From contig JBDWFY010000001.1 in the NCBI GenBank assembly GCA_039976075.1, forward strand, positions 682,001 to 746,000: DNA of 64,000 bases, given 5' to 3'. This document shows positions 36,073-45,441 of this stretch, one piece after another. The stretch's first letter is position 1. Each line of letters begins with the position of its first letter. Source of the stretch: JBDWFY01 sp039976075 (GTDB lineage: Bacteria > Pseudomonadota > Alphaproteobacteria > Rhizobiales > Stappiaceae). The translations under genes were made by a program, and so were the position numbers. The notes beneath the pieces were generated by a model, which was given only the letters and a program-made list of their open reading frames with translations, had not been told where the DNA came from and ran no database searches.

Positions 36073-36885
36073 TTACGTGGGCACAACACGCAACTTTGTG
36101 GTTCGTCCCGTAACCGATGTGGTCCGATCATCTTGCGGATTACCGCCTAGCTCGGAAACACCAGAGTCCGGCAAGTCGGATTCCGGGAATCTCCTCTCGA
36201 AAGCCTCAACAAGCGCGGAAATGCCTGTCGCAGTGCGCGCACTGCGATCAACATCAACGATAAACTCACCTCTTATAGTGCCGGGACGCGCTGAAAAAAC
36301 CACTATCCGATCAGCAAGCTGCATCGCTTCGCGAATATTGTGCGTCACCATTAGCGCCATTGTCGGACGCGATGACCATATCTCCAACAGCAACTGCCGC
36401 AATCGCTGCGCAGTCGGCTCGTCCAACGAAACAAACGGTTCATCAAGTATCAGAAGCGACGGCTTTACCGCAAAGGCTCTTGCAAGCGCTGCCCTGCGTG
36501 CGAGCCCCAATGACAGCTGCCCGGGGAAAAAGTCCTTGTGGTTGGAGAGACCCAGCACATCCAGCAACTCCTCCACAAGCGGCTGGTCCGGTTCATCCTG
36601 AACCATCGTGATATTTTGCAAAACACTACGCCAGGGCAGCAAGCGGGGTTCCTGGAAAACCACCCCCGCATTCTGACCGGTATTGACGGAAATATGACCG
36701 TCATACCGGCCATCCAATCCCAATATCAATCGCAACGTCGTTGTTTTTCCGCACCCGGAGGGCCCGACGATACAAACAAATTCGTTGTTCTGCACTTCGA
36801 ACTTAACGTCCTGCAATACGATATGGCTGTCCGTATTGCCCGAGGAAACGGCATAGCCTTTTTTGCTGATATTGACATCAAGCAT
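36073..36885 (-). CDS. ABC transporter ATP-binding protein (nitrate/sulfonate/taurine class)
   Basis: 270-residue ABC ATPase. Walker A is GPSGCGKTT, the Q-loop VVFQEPRLLPW, the signature LSLGLARR (Leu in place of the usual Gly-Gly-type LSGGQ centre), Walker B LLILDEPF, and the H-loop VTHNIREAM. EPRLLPW after the Q-loop and the DRIVVFSARPG stretch are typical of the SsuB/NrtD/TauB class. The start at 36885 (MLDVNISKKG) overlaps the permease gene by eight bases. Third gene of a binding protein-permease-ATPase operon. Confidence 0.9.
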   Translation of the reverse strand: MLDVNISKKGYAVSSGNTDSHIVLQDVKFEVQNNEFVCIVGPSGCGKTTTLRLILGLDGRYDGHISVNTGQNAGVVFQEPRLLPWRSVLQNITMVQDEPDQPLVEELLDVLGLSNHKDFFPGQLSLGLARRAALARAFAVKPSLLILDEPFVSLDEPTAQRLRQLLLEIWSSRPTMALMVTHNIREAMQLADRIVVFSARPGTIRGEFIVDVDRSARTATGISALVEAFERRFPESDLPDSGVSELGGNPQDDRTTSVTGRTTKLRVVPT

Positions 36886-37660
36886 GAACAGCACGCCACC
36901 GGGTCGCACGACCTTCCCAGGGTTGAAGAACCAGCATTTCAATAACCAGCATGACGGCCACGAATGAAAACGTGTAGGCCAGGATGGTGGCAACATCAAA
37001 GAGCTGGAAATGCAAATTGATCTGAAAACCCACCCCGTTTGACCGTCCAAGCAGTTCCACAACGAGGACTATTTTCCATATCAGCGAGATACCGGACCGA
37101 CTTGCCGCCGCAAAAAACGGCTGCAACTGCGGGAGGATAACGTCGAAAAGCATCTGCTTCTTGGAGAATCTATAGACCCGGGCCATCTCATCCAGTTCCG
37201 GAGAAAGCGACCGAGCCCCCTCACGAAGAGTAACGATGACATTGGGAATTTTGTTGACGGCGACTGCGCCGATCGCTGCGGCCTCGTTCAGACCGATCCA
37301 GATGTAAGCCAAAACAATGATGACTAATGCCGGGATATTCAAAAACAGCGTCACCCAGGGATCAAAAACTCGGTTGGCAGCGGGATTAAGCCCGAGGAAG
37401 ATACCCATCGCCGCACCGATGAACAGGGCAACGAAAAAAGCGCAAACAACCCGCAGCAATGTTGCGCCCATATGAACAAAGAGAGCACCGCTCTGTGCTT
37501 CGGTCCATAGTGCGCTCATCGTTTTTGATGGGCTGGGCAAAACAAGCGGATCAGCAAAGGTGGCCGCAATCCACCAAATAGCAATAAATCCGGCCATCGA
37601 AGCCGTAGCGACGAGAGCCGAATTTACTTTTCCATTCAAAAATCTCTCGCTAGGAGCCAT
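36878..37660 (-). CDS. ABC transporter permease (SsuC/NrtB/TauC class)
   Basis: 260-residue inner-membrane permease with about six helices. The EAA-type coupling loop is around ELDEMARVYRFSKKQMLFDVILPQLQPFF. The sequence PALVIIVLAYIWIGLNEAAAIGAVAVNKIPNV is typical of nitrate/sulfonate/taurine permeases. It overlaps the binding-protein gene by eleven bases and the ATPase gene by eight, a tightly coupled operon. Confidence 0.9.
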   Translation of the reverse strand: MAPSERFLNGKVNSALVATASMAGFIAIWWIAATFADPLVLPSPSKTMSALWTEAQSGALFVHMGATLLRVVCAFFVALFIGAAMGIFLGLNPAANRVFDPWVTLFLNIPALVIIVLAYIWIGLNEAAAIGAVAVNKIPNVIVTLREGARSLSPELDEMARVYRFSKKQMLFDVILPQLQPFFAAASRSGISLIWKIVLVVELLGRSNGVGFQINLHFQLFDVATILAYTFSFVAVMLVIEMLVLQPWEGRATRWRAVHA

Positions 37661-38648
37661 TCTTCAGACCGGACCAATAGGTTCCTTCTGCCATTTTTGC
37701 GCCAGATCCAACCAGTTTGTTACCCCCCAGTTCAGCCAGCAGATCGTAAATTGCCGCAGCATCGACTTTTTCATCCGCCAGCGGGCGAGATGGAATGCCT
37801 TCTCGAAAACGGTCACGCAGTGTCGTCAGCGCCTTGCCCTTGTCCTTGATCTTTCCGTCGTCGTGCAGACGTTGCCACTCATCGTCAGAGTCCTTCAGCA
37901 ATGCCTTTGTCTCACGAGACGCAGCCACGAACCCGGCAACCTGCTCAGGGTTGTCCCTGGCCCACTTCTCCGAGAAAACATAACCGATCGTCGACACCGG
38001 TCCCGTACCGCCAAGCTCACCGGCCGCATCGGCTGCACTGATCAGCCGGCGAAATCCCTTCGCTTCCAATCTGGCAGAATAGTGCCAGAAATTTAGAACG
38101 GCATCCAGTTCGCCCTGTTCTGCTTTCTTGGCCAGAAGGGGCGGTTTTCCAAATACGACGTCGTTGGTCTCACCCAGATCGACGTTCAGATCCCTTTGTG
38201 CCAATCCCTTGATCATCAGCCAGCTCTTGTCGAGCGGCCCACCGGCTACGCCGATTTTCTTGCCCTTCAAATCTGCAAGTGTCTTGAGGTCCGAGTCACC
38301 CGACACCATGATGGCGCCCACTGCAGAGGAATAAGGCACAAACGTATAGTCCCGCCCCTCTGCGCGCATGCGCGACACCCATAGCCAGTCGGTCACGATC
38401 GCATCCACGTCGCCACCTAGAAATGCGACGGTTGACGCATCTTTTCCAGCAAAGGGAACGACCTCAAGCTCAAATCCGTTTTTCTTATCGATTTCGTGAT
38501 GTTTAAGCGCCGCCAGTTCCCAATTTACCGTCCCGAATTTGAGAACACCGAGTCGAATACCCTCATCTGCATTTGCCGTACTGATTGCCATTGCCCAAAC
38601 GAGCACCGGTGCCAATAGAATCTTGAGACATGTAGCCACATTTTTCAT
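37650..38648 (-). CDS. ABC transporter substrate-binding protein (SsuA/NrtA-like)
   Basis: 332-residue periplasmic binding protein. The signal peptide ends ANA. The fold segments GVLKFGTVNWELAALKHH, AGKDASTVAFLGGDVDAIVTDWLWVSR and LKTLADLKGKKIGVAGGPLDKSWL fit the SsuA/NrtA/TauA class. The ligand is not predictable: members bind sulfonates, nitrate, pyrimidines, thiamine precursors and others. First gene of the importer operon, close to the quinoprotein module; whether the two cooperate is an inference from proximity. Confidence 0.88.
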   Translation of the reverse strand: MKNVATCLKILLAPVLVWAMAISTANADEGIRLGVLKFGTVNWELAALKHHEIDKKNGFELEVVPFAGKDASTVAFLGGDVDAIVTDWLWVSRMRAEGRDYTFVPYSSAVGAIMVSGDSDLKTLADLKGKKIGVAGGPLDKSWLMIKGLAQRDLNVDLGETNDVVFGKPPLLAKKAEQGELDAVLNFWHYSARLEAKGFRRLISAADAAGELGGTGPVSTIGYVFSEKWARDNPEQVAGFVAASRETKALLKDSDDEWQRLHDDGKIKDKGKALTTLRDRFREGIPSRPLADEKVDAAAIYDLLAELGGNKLVGSGAKMAEGTYWSGLKNGS

Positions 38649-39334
38649 CGCAACTTCCCTCCCACGGAAATCGAATTTTTATTGTACCTGCGATAGTTAC
38701 CGGACCGTGCCATGGAAACAGTTGATGCAGAATAGGACTATTGTACATAAGCCCCGACGATTGACCACGTAGATTTGTTCTACACAGGTGCAATCCTCAT
38801 CGCGGGGCACCCAGAAACCAGCAGGATTCCCGCCAGAGAGCTCACGTGAACAACTCTGAACCACCGCACCGATTTGCGAACGAGATGAAGGCCTTTGGCA
38901 ATCATCCAATGATTTCAAGTGGCAAAGCGAGCAGCATTGCCATTACGACATGCCCCTCTCCTTCCAGTGCCGAGGACTATCAATTGATGGCTGGGAAACC
39001 AATCTTATTCAGCTCATCAATGATCAACTCTCTCTTGCGCGAGATCCGACACCCCCGACCGTTGACATCGCAATTGCGAAAGAGATCATCGCTATTGCCG
39101 AGCCGCTCTACCTGATCATCCACGATCCTGTCATCGTCGGTCGTCAGAGCCACACCAGCCTGAAAGGTCTCGGCCTGATCTGATGCATTCGAAAGAGAAG
39201 TCCGGGTTGCCATCAACCTTCGCGGCGCCTATTGCAAACATTGCCACCTCGACTGATACTTGCTGATATCACCACCACTGCTTTATAAATTCACCACAAT
39301 TGAATTATGTATTTCTTAAGGGGGATCGGCGGGC
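38649..39334. other. Non-coding gap around the RadC remnant
   Basis: Between the divergent importer operon and the AEC carrier. Apart from the RadC remnant there is no supportable gene; the overlapping 89-codon frame at 38846 has no recognisable domain. The left edge should hold the importer promoter and the right edge the AEC promoter, but no convincing boxes were identified. Confidence 0.5.
38950..39183 (+). pseudogene. Decayed RadC (UPF0758/DUF2466) C-terminal remnant
   Basis: A 77-codon frame whose last 45 codons match the C-terminal end of RadC-family JAMM proteins: DPTPPTVDIAIAKEIIAIAEPL followed by HDPVIVGRQSHTSLKGLGLI resembles the usual DPTPS.DI...AEPLGI.VHDHIIVG..GHASLKGLGLI. The preceding HNHPSG catalytic motif is destroyed (INDQLS stands there), the second motif His is Pro, and no N-terminal part is found upstream. 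RadC-like genes often travel on genomic islands, so this looks like debris of a mobile element. Confidence 0.72.
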
Positions 39335-40285
39335 GTGTCTGTATTCGACAAGACGCTGGAACAATTTCTTGTTCTAATTTGTTTAAGCGGGCTGGCAATC
39401 ATCTTGCGCAGTCGAGCATCCATATTAAAACAGGAACAGGATGTATTCGCTCGACTGGTTACCGAGTTTGCGCTGCCCTCACTGATATTCTGTACAATCA
39501 GCCTGGAGCCGTTCACAATCACCCGGTTGCTCCCCGCTTTGTCGATGTTTACTTCGATTGCGGTCGTAATGCTGGTTGCCTGGTTCATCGGACGGGCCAT
39601 GAAACTCAGCCGGCCTGTGCTTGGATCGCTGATCCTCGTCGCCGGGGTCGGCAGTTCATCGACCCTTGGTTATTCGATCATTCGCAACGTCTTCAACAAC
39701 AATCATGAAGTCATGAACCAGGTAGTCACCATGGGCGAATTCGGCGTGGTGCTGCCACTCTTCACCTTCGGTGTTATGATCGCTATCTATTTCGGGCGCA
39801 AGGAAGACGATGAGGTCAGTTTCGGCGAGGCCTTTGCCAAGTTTTTCCGCTCTCCGATCTTTCTTGCGACCGTGCTGGGCATCGTGTTCTCGCACCTGGG
39901 CTTTGACCAAAATGCCTGGGTCATGAAATTCCTCTATACTCTGCTCAAGGTCATCGCTTCCTCGCTGGATGTACTGGTTGCGTTTGCCGTCGGCCTGATG
40001 CTGCGGCCAATCGAATTCAGAAAACTGATCCCGCTCATCGTCGTTGTCGTCGGGCTGAAACTTGTGCTTGAACCGACTTTGGCCTGGGCCATCGCGGAAA
40101 CCGTCAGCCTACCCAAGATCAATCGTGAACTGCTAATAATCGAAGCTGCCATGCCTTCAGGCACCATCGCGGCTGTGCTCGCGGTTCGGTACGGGTGCGA
40201 CGGCGCGGTGGCTTCCAACCTTGTTGTCGCGACCTACCTGTTGAGCCTGATCGCCCTGCCTCTCGTGTTGACATTCATCATGTAG
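39335..40285 (+). CDS. AEC-family (auxin efflux carrier-like) transporter
   Basis: 316-residue membrane protein with about ten helices in the two-half arrangement of the AEC family. The C-terminal signature IIEAAMPSGTIAAVLAVRYGCDGAVASNLVVATYLLSLIALPLVL is split across helices 8-10 and is typical of bacterial malonate/organic-acid AEC carriers. A GTG start at 39335 gives the full N-terminal helix. Substrate unknown. It stands alone between the RadC remnant and tRNA-Val. Confidence 0.85.
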   Translation: MSVFDKTLEQFLVLICLSGLAIILRSRASILKQEQDVFARLVTEFALPSLIFCTISLEPFTITRLLPALSMFTSIAVVMLVAWFIGRAMKLSRPVLGSLILVAGVGSSSTLGYSIIRNVFNNNHEVMNQVVTMGEFGVVLPLFTFGVMIAIYFGRKEDDEVSFGEAFAKFFRSPIFLATVLGIVFSHLGFDQNAWVMKFLYTLLKVIASSLDVLVAFAVGLMLRPIEFRKLIPLIVVVVGLKLVLEPTLAWAIAETVSLPKINRELLIIEAAMPSGTIAAVLAVRYGCDGAVASNLVVATYLLSLIALPLVLTFIM

Positions 40286-40525
40286 CGACGACAAAGACCC
40301 CCGCATGCAGGACCGTTAGCTGCACGCCATCCACCAGGCTCGGCAGGAGACCCATCAAGACCGGTTGCAAAGCTGTCGCCAACAGCCACGATAACACACA
40401 GCTCGGCTATAGACCCCTTTTCACACGCGTTCAGGCACCCAGTGACCGCGCGGGATTAGTGTTTCAAAGCAGTAACCGAGCAACGAAATAGAGCGAGGTC
40501 AGAGTTTAGATCTTTGGAAAAGTGA

Positions 40526-40601
40526 TGGTGGGCGATGAGAGACTCGAACTCCCGACATCCTCGGTGTAAACGAGGCGCTCTACCAACTGAGCTAATCGCC
40601 C
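40526..40601 (-). tRNA. tRNA-Val (TAC)
   Basis: Minus-strand cloverleaf: acceptor GGGCGAT/ATCGCCC, D-stem GCTC/GAGC, anticodon stem CCTCG/CGAGG with loop TTTACAC (anticodon TAC, Val), T-arm with GAGTTCGAGTC, discriminator A and encoded CCA at 40528-40526. Its 3' end faces the accessory segment to the left. Confidence 0.96.
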
Positions 40602-40770
40602 TTGGGACACAATTCATTCAAATCACGCAGATCGAATGACCAAAACCAGTGTCAAGGAAACGATGCCGAAGTGATCCGGCAACGGGGGCTAGCTCTAAGG
40701 CCTAATGGTCCCGAACGCAAGTCTTTGTAGCGCGCGTTTCCAATTTTTTTGTACTAACCCTGCTTAGACA

Positions 40771-40803
40771 AAATAACCCCGTGAGCGCTGCTCAGCGGGG
40801 CTA
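40771..40803 (-). terminator. Rho-independent terminator of hupB
   Basis: Minus strand: CCCCGCTGAGC pairs with GCTCACGGGG (one bulged C) around AGC, then TTATTTTG. It lies just past the hupB stop. Confidence 0.85.
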
Positions 40804-40833
40804 TTCTGAACCGTTTGGCTTTGCAAGCGGAAG

Positions 40834-41109
40834 TTACGCGTTCACCGCGTCCTTCAAAGCTTTACCAGCCTTGAATTTCGGCGTCTTGGAAGCCGGAATT
40901 TGAATTGTTTCGCCAGTGCGTGGATTACGACCTTCGGTCGCAGCACGTGCGGAAACTGAGAAATTACCAAAACCAATGATGCGGACTTCGCCGCCGGATT
41001 GAAGTGTTTCTGTGACAGCCTCAATGGAGGCTTCGACGGCTTCACCAGCCTGTGCTTTTGACAACCCTGTCTTCTCAGCGACTGCCGCGATCAGATCGTT
41101 CTTATTCAT
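40834..41109 (-). CDS. hupB: DNA-binding protein HU
   Basis: 91-residue nucleoid protein. The N-terminus NKNDLIAAVAEKTGLSKAQAGEAVEA and the arm GRNPRTGETIQIPASKTPKFKAGKALKDAVN identify HU rather than IHF (no ISPRR stretch; PASKTPKF is the HU form). Downstream of lon on the same strand, with terminators on both sides, as in most proteobacteria. Confidence 0.96.
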   Translation of the reverse strand: MNKNDLIAAVAEKTGLSKAQAGEAVEASIEAVTETLQSGGEVRIIGFGNFSVSARAATEGRNPRTGETIQIPASKTPKFKAGKALKDAVNA

Positions 41110-41236
41110 AGCGGTTCCTTTCTTCCAAAAGCGGATCGCCGGCGACTCGCCAGTTGATCCGTTCGGCGAACCTCTTGCGAATCTGACTGAAAGGCAAGCG
41201 AAAAAACGCGGATTTCCGCCAATTTTAGACTTTTTT

Positions 41237-41270
41237 CCAAAAAAAACCCCGGCTGAGGCCGGGGTTTAAC
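41237..41270 (-). terminator. Rho-independent terminator of lon
   Basis: Minus strand: AAACCCCGGC and GCCGGGGTTT form a perfect stem with a short loop, followed by a T run. It lies about 20 bases past the lon stop and separates lon from hupB. Confidence 0.92.
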
Positions 41271-41286
41271 AATTGAAGGCTAAGAG

Positions 41287-43713
41287 TCAATGCGCGGTGA
41301 GGATTGAGGCGTCTTCTTCACCCGCTACATTTCCGCTATCAACAGCCGTATTTTCGTCCCATTCTATCGCTTCCGGCTGACGAATCAGTGCGTGTTTCAG
41401 CACCTCCTCCATGCGTGAAACAGGTACGATTTCCATTCCGTTTTTCACATTGTCCGGAATGTCGGCAAGATCCTTGGCGTTCTCTTCAGGGATGATAACC
41501 TTCTTGATGCCGGCTCTGAGTGCCGCAAGAAGTTTTTCCTTCAGACCACCAATCGGCAGGACACGACCACGCAGTGTTATTTCACCCGTCATGGCTATTT
41601 CGCGCCTGATCGGGATGCCCGTCATGATCGACACAACGGTTGTCGCCATGGCAATGCCCGCAGATGGACCATCTTTGGGTGTTGCGCCTTCCGGCACGTG
41701 AACGTGAATATCACGCTTTTCGAATTGCGGTGGCTCGATACCAAAATCCACTGCTCGTGAACGAACGTAGGAAGCAGCGGCAGAAATTGATTCCTTCATG
41801 ACATCGCGCAAGTTACCGGTGACGGTCATTTTGCCCTTGCCAGGCATCATCACGCCTTCAATTGTCAGGATATCGCCGCCGACTTCCGTCCAGGCAAGCC
41901 CGGTGACAACACCGACAAGATCTTCTTCTTCTGCTTCTCCGAACCGGAACCGGGGGACCCCCAGGTAGGATTCAACAACGTCAACCGAAACGGCGATGCT
42001 CTCGGACTCTGAGGTCAGGATCTCCTTGACTGCCTTCCGCGCCAGGGTCGCAAGTTCGCGTTCCAGATTCCGCACGCCAGCTTCCCTGGTGTAACGGCGG
42101 ATCACCAGACGCATTGACTCGTCGTCGATGGAAAACTCGCCATCTCGCAGTCCATGTTCCTTCTCGGTTTTGGGCAACAAGTGCCGCCGAGCGATTTCCA
42201 GCTTCTCATCCTCGGTGTACCCGGCAATCCGAATAATCTCCATCCGATCCATCAGCGGACCGGGAATATTCAGCGTGTTGGCCGTGGTAACGAACATGAC
42301 ATTGGACAGGTCGTACTCAACCTCCAGATAATGGTCCATGAACGCATTGTTCTGTTCCGGATCCAAAACCTCAAGAAGCGCCGATGACGGATCGCCTCGG
42401 AAATCCATGCCCATTTTATCGATCTCATCGAGCAGGAAGAGCGGATTTGCCTTCTTTGCTTTCTTCATCGATTGAATGACTTTGCCCGGCATCGAGCCGA
42501 TATAAGTGCGCCGATGGCCACGAATCTCCGCTTCATCGCGGACACCGCCAAGCGACATCCGGACGAACTCCCGACCGGTTGCCTTTGCAATTGATTTACC
42601 GAGCGACGTTTTACCGACTCCGGGAGGACCGACGAGACACAGGATTGGTCCCTTCAACTTGTTGGCCCGTTGCTGCACGGCAAGATATTCGACGATCCGC
42701 TCTTTGACTTTGTCCAGACCGTAATGATCGGTATCAAGGACTTCCTGAGCGAAGTTCAAATCGTTTTTTATCTTCGATTTCTTGCCCCACGGAATTCCCA
42801 GAATCCAATCCAGGTAATTCCTGACAACCGTTGCTTCGGCTGACATCGGACTCATCTGCCGCAGTTTTTTCAGCTCTGCATTGGTTTTTTCGAGTGCTTC
42901 CTTGGAAAGCTTGGTCTTCTTGACCCGCTCTTCCAGCTCCGCCAATTCGTCCTTACCGTCTTCAGAGTCACCCAGCTCCTTCTGAATGGCCTTCATCTGC
43001 TCATTCAGATAATATTCTCGCTGGGTTTTTTCCATCTGCCGCTTCACGCGGGAACGGATACGTTTTTCGACCTGGAGAACCGAAATTTCGCTCTCCATGA
43101 TACCCAACACTCTTTCCAAGCGCTCGGAAACCGAGACGATACCCAGAAGTTCCTGCTTCTCCGGAATTTTGACAGCCAGATGAGAGGAAATCGTGTCTGC
43201 GAGCTTTGAATAATCGTCGATCTGCGTAACCGCACCGAGAATTTCCGGAGACACTTTCTTGTTGAGTTTCACATAGTTTTCAAACTCAGCCACGACAGAA
43301 CGGGCCAAGGCTTCAACTTCAACAGTCTCGCCGCGATCCTCTTCCAGTATCCGTACATCAGCTTCATACAGATCCGTCCGGTCAGTATAAGCGGTAATTT
43401 CAGCGCGATCGGCGCCTTCCACCAATACCTTGACGGTGCCATCGGGCAATTTCAGAAGCTGGAGAACCGTCGCCAACGTGCCGATCTGATAAATTTTGTC
43501 GACATCCGGATCATCATCACCGGCGTTTATCTGCGTTGCGAGCAATATCTGCTTGTCGGCGCGCATCACTTCTTCAAGCGCGCGGATAGACTTTTCGCGC
43601 CCTACAAACAGCGGCACGATCATATGCGGAAAAACGACAATATCCCGCAGGGGTAGAACCGGAAAGGTTCCTTTTCCATCTTCACCAATCTGACGCGTCT
43701 CTTCTGCAGTCAT
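41287..43713 (-). CDS. lon: ATP-dependent protease La (Lon)
   Basis: 808-residue LonA protease. It has an N-terminal substrate-recognition domain (FPVLPLRDIVVFPHMIVPLFVGR), an AAA+ module with Walker A GPPGVGKTS and Walker B FLLDEIDKM, and a C-terminal Ser-Lys protease domain with the catalytic Ser in KDGPSAGIAM and Lys in GGLKEKLLAALRAG. It degrades misfolded and regulatory proteins in the cytoplasm. Upstream neighbours clpX, clpP and tig make this a protein quality-control block. Confidence 0.98.
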   Translation of the reverse strand: MTAEETRQIGEDGKGTFPVLPLRDIVVFPHMIVPLFVGREKSIRALEEVMRADKQILLATQINAGDDDPDVDKIYQIGTLATVLQLLKLPDGTVKVLVEGADRAEITAYTDRTDLYEADVRILEEDRGETVEVEALARSVVAEFENYVKLNKKVSPEILGAVTQIDDYSKLADTISSHLAVKIPEKQELLGIVSVSERLERVLGIMESEISVLQVEKRIRSRVKRQMEKTQREYYLNEQMKAIQKELGDSEDGKDELAELEERVKKTKLSKEALEKTNAELKKLRQMSPMSAEATVVRNYLDWILGIPWGKKSKIKNDLNFAQEVLDTDHYGLDKVKERIVEYLAVQQRANKLKGPILCLVGPPGVGKTSLGKSIAKATGREFVRMSLGGVRDEAEIRGHRRTYIGSMPGKVIQSMKKAKKANPLFLLDEIDKMGMDFRGDPSSALLEVLDPEQNNAFMDHYLEVEYDLSNVMFVTTANTLNIPGPLMDRMEIIRIAGYTEDEKLEIARRHLLPKTEKEHGLRDGEFSIDDESMRLVIRRYTREAGVRNLERELATLARKAVKEILTSESESIAVSVDVVESYLGVPRFRFGEAEEEDLVGVVTGLAWTEVGGDILTIEGVMMPGKGKMTVTGNLRDVMKESISAAASYVRSRAVDFGIEPPQFEKRDIHVHVPEGATPKDGPSAGIAMATTVVSIMTGIPIRREIAMTGEITLRGRVLPIGGLKEKLLAALRAGIKKVIIPEENAKDLADIPDNVKNGMEIVPVSRMEEVLKHALIRQPEAIEWDENTAVDSGNVAGEEDASILTAH

Positions 43714-43937
43714 GGTGTATCCCTTTCCTTAGGCGCCGCGGGCGGAATTGGGAAAAACTCGCCTTTGCCGGCACATTAAATGCAGCGCCGGGACCATTTC
43801 CCGGACCAGGCCGATGATGAATGCCTCTTTTGAGCACATTCAGCGTCGCCTTGACTGCTAGTTCCGCTATTAGGTGGCTACCAGGGAGGGAGGTGTCAAG
43901 TGAACGTCGCCTCCCCTCCTGTTGATAGTTAGATTAT

Positions 43938-45206
43938 TCAGGCAGTCGTTGCAGAATTCTCAGCCCGGTCTTCGTAAATATAAAGCGGGCGTGCCTGACC
44001 ATCGACGACTTCTGCTGAGATAACCACTTCCTTGACGCCCTTTAATCCGGGCAGTTCATACATGGTATCCAGCAAAATAGATTCCATAATCGAACGCAGT
44101 CCGCGCGCACCGGTTTTACGCTCGATCGCGCGCCGGGCAATTGCCTTCAGCGCATCTTCATGGAATGCGAGTTCGACATTTTCCATTTCGAACAGGCGCT
44201 GATACTGACGCACGAGAGCGTTCTTTGGTTCGGTTAGGATAAGAACCAGCGCTTCTTCATCAAGATCTGTCAATGTGGCCACAACCGGCACACGACCGAC
44301 AAACTCCGGAATGAGACCGAATTTCAATAGATCCTCAGGCTCGACTTCCGAGAACAGCTCTCCTGTTCGGCGGTCTTCAGGAGCTTGAACGTGAGCGGAG
44401 AAGCCGATGGATGTTTTCCGACCACGATCAGAAATAATTTTTTCCAATCCTGCGAAAGCGCCACCACAAATAAAGAGAATGTTTGTCGTATCGACTTGCA
44501 GGAACTCCTGCTGGGGATGCTTGCGGCCGCCCTGAGGAGGCACTGATGCAACTGTGCCTTCCATAATCTTCAACAATGCCTGCTGAACACCTTCACCGGA
44601 AACATCCCGGGTAATAGAAGGGTTATCGGCTTTACGGGTAATTTTATCGACTTCATCGATATAAACGATCCCGCGCTGAGCGCGTTCGACATTGTAGTCC
44701 GCTGCCTGCAGCAGCTTAAGAATGATATTCTCAACATCTTCACCCACATAACCGGCTTCGGTCAGTGTGGTCGCATCAGCCATCGTAAAGGGAACATCCA
44801 GAATGCGGGCGAGCGTCTGTGCCAGAAGCGTTTTACCGCAACCGGTTGGTCCGATCAGCATAATGTTCGATTTGGCGAGCTCGACATCATTATTCTTGGC
44901 AGCATGATTGAGGCGTTTGTAGTGGTTATGCACCGCAACAGAGAGCACCTTTTTGGCGCTTTGCTGATCAATGACGTAATCGTCCAGTACACCACGAATT
45001 TCTTGCGGCGTAGGAATGCCATCTTGGGATTTTACCAATGAGGATTTATTTTCCTCACGGATAATGTCCATGCAGAGTTCGACACATTCATCGCAAATGA
45101 AGACTGTCGGACCTGCGATCAGCTTGCGCACCTCGTGCTGGCTCTTTCCGCAGAAAGAGCAGTAGAGCGTGTTTTTTGAATCGCCGCCGCTGGTCTTACT
45201 CATCAA
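43938..45206 (-). CDS. clpX: ATP-dependent Clp protease ATP-binding subunit ClpX
   Basis: 422-residue AAA+ unfoldase that feeds ClpP. The N-terminal zinc-binding domain has four Cys (YCSFCGKS... and FICDECVELC). Walker A is GPTGCGKTL, Walker B IVYIDEVDKI; the IGF-like ClpP-docking loop is the SIGFSAH region. It lies 235 bases downstream of clpP on the same strand. Confidence 0.98.
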   Translation of the reverse strand: MMSKTSGGDSKNTLYCSFCGKSQHEVRKLIAGPTVFICDECVELCMDIIREENKSSLVKSQDGIPTPQEIRGVLDDYVIDQQSAKKVLSVAVHNHYKRLNHAAKNNDVELAKSNIMLIGPTGCGKTLLAQTLARILDVPFTMADATTLTEAGYVGEDVENIILKLLQAADYNVERAQRGIVYIDEVDKITRKADNPSITRDVSGEGVQQALLKIMEGTVASVPPQGGRKHPQQEFLQVDTTNILFICGGAFAGLEKIISDRGRKTSIGFSAHVQAPEDRRTGELFSEVEPEDLLKFGLIPEFVGRVPVVATLTDLDEEALVLILTEPKNALVRQYQRLFEMENVELAFHEDALKAIARRAIERKTGARGLRSIMESILLDTMYELPGLKGVKEVVISAEVVDGQARPLYIYEDRAENSATTA

Positions 45207-45441
45207 TTTAATCCCGCGTTGTTGTGAGAGTTTCCTCTCCGTCTCATTTTGTCATTGTGCCTGAGTGACCGTTAACAGATCCCTTCACAATTTCCACACA
45301 CTGCTTTTAACCGCTCTCATCGCTTTGGCATGCAATCATGGTTTTCGGTCCAAAAGCAATGTTTCTATATAACGCACTTTCTAGTGTGGACACCGGGCAA
45401 CGTTGGTTATTGTTAACCGGTTAGGCTAAAAAATCGATAAA

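Noticed and set aside
40286..40525. Search for a duplicated tRNA-Val 3' end as an att site
   Set aside because: No second copy of the tRNA end was recognised within the window.
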